The notes below the pieces were generated by a model. It worked only from the letters and a program-made list of their open reading frames with translations, was not told where the DNA came from and did not search any database. From assembly GCA_009193035.1 (NCBI GenBank), contig SWDT01000017.1, positions 124,001 to 188,000 on the forward strand: a stretch of DNA of 64,000 nt, written 5' to 3'. The position numbers and the translations under genes were made by a program. The stretch is from Halicephalobus mephisto. Lineage: Eukaryota > Nematoda > Chromadorea > Rhabditida > Panagrolaimidae. Shown here piece by piece: positions 22,301 to 34,300 of this stretch. Position 1 is the first letter of the stretch. Each line of letters opens with the position of its first letter.

Positions 22301-25300
22301 CTTCATTGAGGAGTACAAAAGACAACACTTCGGTGTATCAGATGTCCTCCCTGAGTGTACCTCTGATATTTAATAATATTGTTCCTATATTTATATTGTG
22401 TCTTATTCTAAGTAAAAACAACAATTTTAAAGATCTACTTCGAATGAATAAATTTTTTTATAAGAAAAATTAACTTTGAAAATTGACTTACATCGTTGTG
22501 AAGTGTAGTCAGATTGATCCCGATAAAGCCGGTTTTGCCGCTTTTCAACTCTCCTACCGTAATGTCAGGAGTGTATCCGATGAATTTTTCGTTTAAATTT
22601 ACAGCTTGAATTTTGAATAAAGAATTTTTAGAAAATTCAGAATCCGTTTTGTCGACAACGATCCAAGGACCAAATTCGACAATTTTGATTTTTTTCAAAT
22701 CCGAAAATCCAGAGTTCATCATGTGGATCCCGAGGTTGAATCCTTGAGAATCCACGATTCTCGGAAGAACAGACGGATAAGCCAAAGCAAAAATCCTCAA
22801 ATGTCTTTCTGGATGGATTTGGATTTTCGGAATCCTGATCCGCTGGACCTTTCTTCGATCGTCGGTCTCGTAAGTAAGAATCACATTTGGCTAAAAACAA
22901 ATAATAAAATTATTCAACTAAAAATTTCAAAAAAGTTTAAAATTTTAAAACACAGAATTTAAAAAATTTTTAATTTTCAAATTTAAAAAAAAATTAAATT
23001 CAAAAAAATTTAAATTTAGAAAAAATTAAAATTTTTGAAATTAAGGAAATTAAAATTTTTAATTTTGCAAATTTTTAAATTTTTAAAATTAAAAAAATTT
23101 TAATGTAGAAAAAATTTAAAATTTTTGAAATTAAGAAAATTAAAATTTTTGAAATTAAGAAAATTAAAATTTTTAATTTTGCAAAATTTAAAGTTTTTGA
23201 AATTAAAAAAATTTTAATGTAGAAAAAGCAAAAAATTTTAATTTTAATTTTTGAATTAAAAAAATTTACAATTTGTTCGAGGACATTGGTTAATCTTCTT
23301 TCTGATATTGGGAGGACCTTCCAGGTGACTGTCAAAGTGGATCCAGAAGTCAAGTAATCAGGAATCCCCCCGGAGTAATACAACGGACCAATTCTGTAGT
23401 TGATATTATTCTGATTTGCCGAAGGAACTAAATCCAACATTTCCAATTGGAATTTCAAATTTTTCATCACTTGATTTGTCTGAAATAATTTATTTTTATT
23501 AAAAAAATTTTTAAATTTAAAATTTGCAAAATTACATAGATTTAATTTTTAATCGAGACCGAAAAGTATGAAATTTTTTGTTTATTTGGTTTGAAAAAGT
23601 TCTAAATTATAATACTATAAAAAATAGAAATTTTTTGCAGAAATTTCAAACTATGAATCTCAACGCGAAAATTTCAAACTTTCCAGTCGAGATCGAAAAT
23701 TACGAAATTTTTTGTTTATTTAGTTTGAAAAAGTTCTAAATTATAATACTGTAAAAATAGAAGTATTTTCGCAGAAATTTCAAACTACGAATCTCAACGC
23801 GAAAATTTCAAACTTTCCAGTCGAGACAGAAAAGTATGAAATTTTGTGTTTATTTAGTTTGAAAAAGTTCTAAATTATAATACTGTAAAAAAAGAAGCAT
23901 TTTCTCAGAAATTTCAGACTATGAGTCTCGACACGAAAATTCCAAACTTTCCAGTCGAGATCGAAAATTACGAAATTTTTTGTTTTTATTATTTTTCAAA
24001 ATTTTAAAAGAATTTAATAATGTTTTACTTCTGTAATTTTATATAATTACAGTAATTTAAGATTTTTTAAAAGAATTTTTTTATAAAAAACTGACCATGA
24101 CGTTGGTGATGATTACGGTAACTTGGAATTCTTGATTTTCGAAAATTTTTGGTTTTTCTACAAATCCAACGATTTTTGCAATTTCGTCAGTGGCGTTCAC
24201 GACGTGATCTATTTTCGAAAACATGGTAGTCAGGATATCGTGTAACATGGAAAACGGATCGTTGGCCCCGAACTGTCTTCCTAAACTTTTCAGAATATCC
24301 GCAGATTGGATTAATTTTCTGAAATTTTTTATTTTTTCAAATGACATTCGCAATTTTCCCGTCAATTGTTCGTTTGTTTCGTTCCAGGAAAAAATTAATT
24401 TTTTTCCTTGATTCCAATTTTCGAAAGTTTTTAATTCAATTTCTGTTATGACTGCTCCAGAATCCGATTCGTCAGAAATAATTTTGTTAAAATCATCGAA
24501 CCATGAATTTTGAATATTTTTGAAGAATTCTGAAGGAAAATTTAATTCTAACAAATTCAGAAAATTCGCCATATGAGTCGGAAAATCTATCAACTGAGCT
24601 TCCAAGGCGGATAAAGCCGGGAAAAATCCGTGAAGAGATTTCGTAATCGGAGAAATCGCTGAAATTTGAGAAAATAGGGCGTTGAAGGCAGAGGATTCAG
24701 AAGAATTCGAAGGTTTCACAATCGGACAATCGACGTCCAAAGACGAAATACATCTGAAAAATTTCGAAATTAACAAAATATAGTTTATAAAAATTTTCGA
24801 TTAAAATTTAAAAAATTTCTTTGAAATTTTGCAGCTTGCACGCAATGTTCGAACAAGCTAGGTAGAAGATACATTTACAAAAGTGTCGAAGTAAAAAAAT
24901 TCGCAACATGCATGCAACATTAGGACAGACGGGATAGAACGTATTATACATATATCTACAATGATTTCGAAATGGAAAAAGTTTGCAACATTAGGACAGA
25001 CGGGATAGAACATGTTATACATATATCTACAATGATTTCGAAATAGAAAAAGTTTGCAACATGCATGCAACATTAGGATAGATGAGATAGAACATGTTAT
25101 ACCTATATCTACAATTATTTCGAAATAGAAAAAATCTGCAACGTGCATGCAACATTAGGACAGCCTAAATAAATCATATCGTACCTACATCTACAATGAT
25201 TTCGAAATAGAAAAAGTTCGCAATATGCATGCAGTATTTGAGAAAATCAAACAATACGTATTGTATTTGTATATACAATGATTTCGAAATCAAAAAATCC

Positions 25301-28300
25301 CCAACTTGCATGTAATGTTCAGACAGGCTTGGGAGAATTCCTTATACTATATTTGTGAGGATTACGAAGTATTTAGACATAAGTGCCAGCCTACTATAAA
25401 TTTGCGTGCAAGTTGTGGATTTTACTTTGATTTCGAAATTACTGCATATACAAATACAATACTTATTGTTTGATTTTCTCAAATATTGCAGTTTTTATTT
25501 CGAAATCACTGCAGACGCAGGTACAACATGTTCTATTCAGTCTGCTATAGTTCTGCTAGCATATTGCGAACTTTTTTCTATTTCGAAATCATTGTAGATA
25601 TAGGTATAACTTGTTCTATCCCATCTGTCCTAATGTTGCATGCATATTGTGAACTTTTTTCATTTCGAAATCATTGTAGATACAAGTAGAATACAAATTG
25701 TTTGATTTTCTCAAATACTACTTGCATGTTGCAGATTTTTTTAAATTTCGAAATCATTGCAGATATAGGTACGGTAATTCTACCCGACTTGCCATAATGC
25801 TGCGTGCACATTGCGATTTCCGCTTTAATTTTGACTATGATCTTTACAAAAATGAATATTTTGTTTTTTAATAATTATCAACGATGGAAAACTTACTGGA
25901 TTAAGGATTGAAGTTTCCTCATATCTACTTGATTTATTTTGCAGTTGTAGACCAACTTCATAAACATGGCGTAGACATGGATGGAAAGAGTGTCATCTGG
26001 AATATTCCTCCAGAATCCGCCGCAACTCTGCATCGGCTGATATAGGTTCCGGCATTGGATCAACTTGGCTGCAGCACAGTCTTTGAACAAAGTCGTGGAT
26101 TCAGGGATGGGATTTTCAGATTTTTCTAAATTTAAAATTAAAATACATTTTTGTATTTTTTGTCGCGGAACACGAATCTAGTTCCGATTCGAGATCCCTT
26201 GAAAGTCGTAAAGTCCATTTATCCCTGAGGATGAGTCAAGTGAGGCTCAAACTCCCAGTATTTAAAAAACTGCCAAATCCCTCATACACAAAAAAATGAA
26301 ACTTTTGGTCTTGTAACAATTGCGAAATGTGATACAATAGTTATATTTTTCATGAATATTTGGCATTTGTGATGAAAAATATAACTTAATAGTGACGATT
26401 TGCATTTGCTATTGAGTTAAAAGTTATGTATTTTTGTGTCCATCATACGCGTGACAGGTATTAAGGCTCTGTTATATATTATTATTTTTCTCCCCTATAC
26501 TATCTTATTGTCCCCCTAGATTTGGGTCATTCGTGTTTTACTGTACTTGAATAAAGAAGGATTATTCCTCACCTCTACATACAAAAAAATGAAACTTTTG
26601 GTCTTGTAACAATTGCGAAATGTGATACAATAGTTGTATTTTTCATGAATATTTGACATTTGTGACGAAAAATATAACTTAATAGTGAAGATTTGCATTT
26701 GCTATTGAGTTAAAAAATACGCTTTTTTATATCCGTGGACTTCGTTAGGATCCATGATATTTGTTTTAAAAAAAATAATTTGAAAATCTTATAAAAATAG
26801 ACATTTTCCTTTCGTTTTGAGAATTCTAAAAAGTCCTAAAATTCTTCTTGGGACAATTTTGTGGAATTTTTCGTTTTTGATTTTTTATGGAAAAATAATC
26901 ATCCGAATGTACTGTAATCTAAGAAACCTCACCACAGATTTCCGGTTCGAGAGTCTTACTGGATCTTTTATCTACGACGATTGAGAAAAACGAATCGAAA
27001 TCCTTGTTGAATCCTTTGATGGAATAAATAAAAGGGATTTTTAGGATCGCTATGTTGCATTTGGAATCTTCAGAAGGAATATAAAGAAGATTCCTGGTGA
27101 TCTTTATTTTCGGTCTTAATCCGCATCCGATGCAGAAAGTTTCCGAAATTTTTTCGACACTTTCGATGAAAAATTCGGAATTTTTATCTTGATTTTCCAA
27201 CTTCAGAACGGCTGTGGCTCCGATCGGACCTTTTTTGAATATGATATTTGCGAAAATTTCTTTGTTGATTTCAGAAGCCAGAAATACAGAAGGCTCCATC
27301 TGGAATTCCGCCGTGGATTCTATAGTCGGATCCACCGCAATCGGGAATTCAGAAATGAAAACAGAAGATCCATCAAAAATCGGAATTATCTGTTTTTTCT
27401 TGTTGAGGAAAATCGAAAGTGTGGTGTTGTCCGGCGTCAACTTGAAGAATTCTTCGTGAGATTCGAAAGCCGGAGATGTGATGGAGATTTTATAAACACC
27501 GGAGTCGAGAGGATAGAATTCTGCTTTGACTAAAACAATTAATTTTAAATATTTTTAAAGTAAAAGGCGAGAAATAAGATTGTTGAAATGTGGTTTCGAT
27601 ATTAACGATGATTTTACACATTTGAATTGATTGTAACTCAGTCTAAACTTGATATTTTTGGATGAACTTTTTTTTAAACTAAAGCTTATATTTTCCTCTA
27701 TCTAATAAATACAGAAGGATTTTGAAAAACACCGCTAATCTACCGAAAATAATGTTAGAAATACTTAAGTACCTATGTGCGTTGCAACCAAGATTGAAAA
27801 AAGTTTATTTTTCAAAGATGACCTTACCGTTGATGTATATCATTCTTTTGATCTGAATATGACCGTTAATTCCGGTAATAACTACTTCTAAAGGATAATC
27901 AATAGCACTAGTGGTGTTGAGATTAACTAATCCTTCTACGATGATAGACAACTCCAAGTTTGAAGTTGATATTGGAGTGATGGAGTATGGAATGGTAAAT
28001 AGGGGCTGAAAATACACAAAATTAACTCTAATTGGGCCTTGTTTGAGATGTGTTTCTGAATTCAACAAATAAGCACCAAATTAGAAGATTTCAGAACTAT
28101 GACGTCACAGTTCAAAATATCCCAGACGATTCAACGATAGAAGATATAAAATCTTCAAGGTCGTAACGTCCATATGTAAAATCCAAAAATTGAAGATCAT
28201 TCTCAAAGAATCTAAACCGAAAATTGTAATTCGGAAAAATTCATACACAAAAAACCATAGTTGATTCACTTTCGAAACTGCGCTGATCTTTGCGGAATTT

Positions 28301-31300
28301 TAACCAACAGCAATGAATCGAAAATATAACTTTTTTGAATATATTTTTCCGAAATACCATTTCAAATTACTCACCGTTTCTGGATTCCCAAAAGTTAAAT
28401 ATCCTGTTTTTGAATTTTTAGTTGTTTCGAAATTTGGATCCAACCCTAACATCATCTTGATTCGGGTCCCGTTTTGGAACAGAGAAGTGTTCTCCAAATA
28501 CGGTGGATTCGAACTGGCGACGTAGAACGGTAACAATGAATTTGAATTAATAACTGCTTCAGTTACAGTATTCTCGAGATGACTAACATCGATTTCAACT
28601 ATTTCGAACATCGGCCGGTTTTGGTTACTGTAGAAGTTTAAAACAGAAGGAGTTACTTTGATTCTGTTGGGATTGGCATTACTGTAGACGAAATCCAGAG
28701 GAAATGAAATTCCGTTGAATTCATCACAGTGGAATCCGAGGATCGAGCTTACTGTACCTGATTTTTCAAGATTTTCGGAAAAAATAAATTCAACTTTCAA
28801 AATCGAATCTCCGTCCAAAGTCCAGCTTCCCACGGTTACGGTATCCGACGGGTGGATTACAGTAATCCGGAAATTCGAACAAAATGAATTATTAAATTTC
28901 GTTTTAAATTCGACATTACTGGATCCGTTGACGATCTCGGGCGGAAAATCCAAAACGACCGGATTTGGAAGTTTTTTGAACTTCCAAGTGGCACAACTGG
29001 TCAGAATCTCGTCCGTTCCGGGATGTTTGGCCCTTACGGTAAAAGTCTCGTTAGATACAGACTCCCCGATGTAAGGATAAAAAACATGGGAAAAAGAACT
29101 TTCTGAATCTGATTCGATCTCGATGGACTCCAGAATCTGTCCCGGATTCTGAGATGAAAGGACTTCAAGAAGAACAGGAACTCTGTGATGTGGCTGAAAA
29201 AACCAATCATTACTGTAAAAAATAAAAGTGATTCCTGAAGCGAAAATTTTTTTATTTTTAAATTTGAAAAAAATTTCAGAAAAATTATGATTAATATTTT
29301 TGAATAAAATTTAATATTTAAAAAAATCAACTTTCGTCGCGGAAATTTTTAAAACTACAGTAATTTTTTTTTAAATATAAATTCCTCGAAAAAATTAAAT
29401 GTTCAAAAAAGTTGATATATGAATTTTTTCATGACTTAGGTATACTGTAAAATGTAAATTTTCCGTGTTTTTTTAAACTAAATTTATATTCAGAAAATGT
29501 TTGAGAATTAATTTTTGAATTTACAGTATCTTATTTAAGATTTTTTTGGGATTTTAAAACCACAATAATTTTTTTTAAAATATAAATTCCTCGAAAAATT
29601 AAATGTTCAAAAAAGTTGATATATGAATTTTTTCATGACTTAGGTATACTGTAAAATGTAAATTTTCCGTGTTTTTTTAAACTAAATTTATATTCAGAAA
29701 ATGTTTGAGAATTAATTTTTAAATTTACAGTATCTTATTTAAGATTTTTTTTGGGATTTTAAAACTCACTTTTGATCCATTTACCGTATTCTGCTGGATG
29801 AATCCCTTCAGCAAAAATCCGTTGTCGATTCCGGATGCTTGGATTTTCCCGGTGATCGGGGAGTAACTAGGGGGTACTTGGAGTTGCCAACTTATATCCA
29901 AATTCATGTCCACATCCATTACGGTAACTTTGATGTCGTAAGGTTTGGCAGATCCTCTGGGCCATTCCCAGGTCAGGAGGTGCTTGAAAGGATCTAGAAC
30001 GAGTCCATCTACAGTAGACTCTACTTTTGTTATTTTCGCTGTAGGATCGACTGGAATCAATATACTGTAGAATTCGCCTTCTGGAACTTCTGTAATCGAA
30101 GAATTGAAAAGGGTTTCTGATTTTTTCGGAATTGGGGATTCTGGTTGAAGACAGTTTTCTCCAGAAAAGCCCCGGTCGCAGAGACAGACGGGCCCGAGGC
30201 AGCTTCCGTGACATTTGGATTTTTCGCAAGGGACGTAAAAAGTAAAATGGACAGTTTTTCCGTTTTCGTTTTGGACGTAAACTTCGGAATCGGAAGGCAT
30301 GAGGTTGAACACGTGTTTGCCTGGCCGGCCCTTGTGGGGGATGGCACATCGGACCAGTTCGTTGGATATCCAATTTCCGGAAGTGCTGATGGATCCGAAG
30401 AAACATCTATATCTGGTATCTCGACTTTTTGGCAAATCCGATCCATAGACAAAAATAAACAAATCTTCGCTGGACCAAGGACCCGTCTGAGGCAAGATCA
30501 ACTTCACTCTGGGATCGCTGGGACAAGTTTCAGTTTTGCAAACGTCACAAGCAGCCCCGGTCCAGTCCGGTCTGCAGACACAGGACCTGGTTACGGTGTC
30601 GCATTGCCCGTGGACACAGTAGAAGTCACATTGGTTACAGAACCACCCAGAACACCGGGAACAGTCCGACCCGAAGTAGTTCTGGTGGCATCTGCACGTG
30701 TTCGGGTGCACGCAGACCCCCGATCCGGAGCAGTTCGAAAGCAGAGAGCAGTCCGGAACCGAGCAGTCCTCTCCCGAGTACCCTGAGGGGCATTCTGAAA
30801 TTTCGTAAAACTATTTAAAAATTATTTCGAAAATAAAAATTTTCGATTTTTTAAAATTTCTAAAATCTTTATTTTCAAATCTGAAGTTCAAATTTTCACA
30901 AAATTCTGATTGGATTCTGAAGCGTTCATGAGATTTTAGAAAATCCCAATCATACTGTAGAAAATTTAATTTTTTTTAAAATTTGTCTTGAGGGGAATTT
31001 TTAGAATTTTCTAGAGTTTTTGATTTTTATTCTAATCCAAGTTTATTCTGGATTCTAAAAGATTCTGAAAATCCTCACTAGATTCTAGAAAATTTTAGAA
31101 GTTTCTGAGATTTTAGGAATTTCCAATCATACTGTAAAAAATCAAATTTAAAAAAAATTTGTCTCGACGGGAATTCTTAGAATTTTCTAGAGTTTTTGAT
31201 TTTTATTTTAATCCAAATTTATTCTGGATTCTGAAAATCTTCACTAGATTCTAGAAAATTTTAGAAGTTTTTGAGATTTTAGGAATTTCCAATCATACTG

Positions 31301-34300
31301 TAAAAATTAACATTTAAAAAAAATTTGTCTCGACGGGAATTTTTAGAATTTTCTAGAATCCTTAACTTTCGTCTTAATCCAAGTTTATTCTGGATTCTAG
31401 AAACTTTTAGAAGTACCTAAAATTTCTGATTAAACTAAATCCTACCTCCGAAATTTCTACTTTTTCCAAAACTCGTCGATAAACTAGACCCAGAATCCGG
31501 ATATCTCTGAAGATTTAGAAATTAAGAAAAATAAAATTTAAAATTAAGTGAACAGCGTGAAATCAACGTGATACACTTTAATCCACTGATCTTGCACATG
31601 ACAGTAAATTTTATCTTTTTACTTTCTCTTTGAGATAAAATTAACGTACATTTCGAAATAAAACAACCCGTATACTCAACAGTCAATGAAATGAAAGGAC
31701 AGAAGTGCTCAAGAAAATTATTTTCTAAAATAAAAATCTTTTTAAATTTGAATAATTTTAAATTTCCAGAATATACATTCAGAATCTGCTTATTTCTAGT
31801 TAATGTTCATCTGGGATGAGATAACCATACGAAAGTAGAGGATTTCATATATGAAAAGTTAAAATTTGAGGAAATTTTACTTATTTTCGAACTTCTATTA
31901 TGCGCTTTCGAAATCCTTATTTTTCTATATTTTTAACAATTTTTTTCTTAAATTAGGTATATTTTAGTTGGTTATTAAAAGAATGATATAAAAATGTGGA
32001 AATTTATATATGAAAGTTAAAATTTAAAAAAATTTTACTTATTTTCGAACTTCTATTATGCGCTTTCGAAATCTTTATTTTCTACATTTCCTAATTATTC
32101 TTTTCTTTAAATTAAGTATATTTTAGTTGGTTATTAAAAGAATGATATAAAAATGTGGAAATTCATATATGAAAGTTAAAATTTGAGAGAATTTTACTTA
32201 TTTTCGAACTTTTATTATGCGCTTTCGAAATTCTTATTTTCTACATTTCCTAATTATTCTTTTCTTTAAATTAGGTATATTTTAACTGATTATTAAAAGA
32301 ATGATATAAAAATGTGGAAATTCATATATGAAAAGTTAAAATTAAAAAAAATTTTACTTATTTTCGAACTTCTATTATGCGCTTTCGAAATTCTTATTTT
32401 TTCTATATTTTTAATAATTCTTTAAAATTATGCATATTATTACTCCATTGGAGTAAGGAAATTGTAAAAATACAGGATTTCATATATGAAAAGTTAAAAA
32501 ATTCGAAAAATTTCAAATCATTTCGTTTTCGGAAAAATTTTAAAAATTACCAATTCTGAAGATTCAAAATTACATCAATTTTTAAACTTTTTAACTTAGA
32601 AAATAATTCCCCGTCGGAGATTCAGAAGCCAGACAGTGAGAAAAGTGCGGTGCCTCAGGGCGAAAAAGACTCAAGCACCTCTGAAGTCTGTCGCTTCTGA
32701 CGGACAAAAACAGCTTCGACAGAATCTGGGTCCTTGTCTACTGTAGAAACAGAATTAAAAAGTGTAGGTTCATCGACGTGAAGTTGATCCAAATCCGGGA
32801 CTTTCATCACGTGGTGATGTTTACGACGATGTTTGTGGTCTTTCGAAATCGCTGTGTGGTGTTTACAATGTCTGAAATAATTCAATTTTTAAAGAAATTA
32901 ATAAAAAAAATAAAATTTAAAAATCTTAAAATTTCAAAATTTATTTTTAAATTTTTTAAATAAAAAAATTTTAAATTTAATTTCCTTTGTAAATTATATA
33001 TAAAATTACTTTTTTAAAGTTTTATATAAAAGTAAAATTTTTAAATTTATATAAAAATAAAATTTTCTAAATTTAAATAAAAAATAATTTTCTAAATTTA
33101 AATAAAAAAATAATTTTTAAATTTATATAAAAATAAAATTTTTAAATTTATATAAAAATAAATTTTCTCAATTTATATAAAAAATAATTTTTCTAAATTT
33201 ATATAAATATAAAATTTTCTAAATTTATATAAATATAAAATTTTCTAAATTTATATAAATATAAAATTTTTAAATTTATGTAAAAAAATAATTTTTAAAT
33301 TTGAATAAAAATTAAATTTTTCTAAATTTGAATAAAAAAATAATTTTTAAATTTGAATAAAAATTACTTTTTTATTTGTTGTTCCTCTTCAATTTTGGGA
33401 TCTCCGAAGATCTGCCGAGGATCGCATTTCTTGATGTCGATGTTCAGGACGGTCAACCCCGAGCTGGAGCTGCCTCTCCCGAATCCGGCGATGATCCCTA
33501 GTCTTCTCGCCAGAACGGGGTGTCTCAAGACGAAAACGTTTTTCTTGTTCGTGTAGTGAGCCAAGGTCCAAGTCAGGTTCGGGGAGTTGGAGTCCTCACA
33601 CAAACTGTGAGTAATTTCTCTAAAAATAATTTTTATAAATTAAAAATAAAAAAAATAATAATTTTTATAAATCAAAGGAATTTTTTAAAAAGGTTTTTTT
33701 TAATTTTCTACATTTTTGAAAATTCTAAAACTTGCTAGATCCTAGAATCTTCGAAATTTCAATAATTTTAGTAATTTTAAAAATTTTAATAATTTTTAAA
33801 TTTCAGTAATTTTTAAATTTCAGTAATTTTAGTAATTTCAGTAATTTTAGTAATTTTAATAATTTTTAAATTTCAATAATTTTTAAATTTTAATAATTTT
33901 TAAATTTTTACATGTCTTCAGCCCCTGTCAAAGGCTGCAAAGTGTGGATTTCCAGGGCCAGGACACAAATCGGACGTTCGAAACTCAAACAAGTCAATTT
34001 GGCTTCGTATGGTTCTCCTGGAAAGAAAATTCTCAGATACGGTATTTGAGTACCTAACTCACTGTCCCCGATCTGGACAATCTGATCTGTATTTGTCAAT
34101 TTCACCGGCGAAGTTGAATCAGAACATCCGGAATACGGTAATATCGAGAGCCAACCTGGAATTAGATTACTGTAGAAAATTATTTTTAAATAAAAAATTT
34201 TAAATAAAAAAATACTTTTAAAAAATTTAAAAAAAACAAATTTTCTTTAAATAAAATTTTTCTTGAAATTTTAGAGATCTCCAAAAACCTCTACAGTACC

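Noticed and set aside
21890..22473. Plus frames of 60 and 78 codons in the largest middle intron of the giant gene
   Set aside because: No motif, no coherent splice structure, and one part is a diverged copy of the 155-bp repeat at 31.8-32.5 kb.
29867..30452. Alternative minus frames of 179 and 131 codons inside the EGF/IPT exon
   Set aside because: Out-of-frame shadows; rich in Arg/Ser with no domain, while the main frame is open throughout and spliced in phase at both ends.
30145..30786. 213-codon plus-strand frame
   Set aside because: Lies opposite the EGF/IPT exon (30794-29770) of the giant gene; the minus frame has the ordered cysteines of EGF repeats, the plus frame has no motif.
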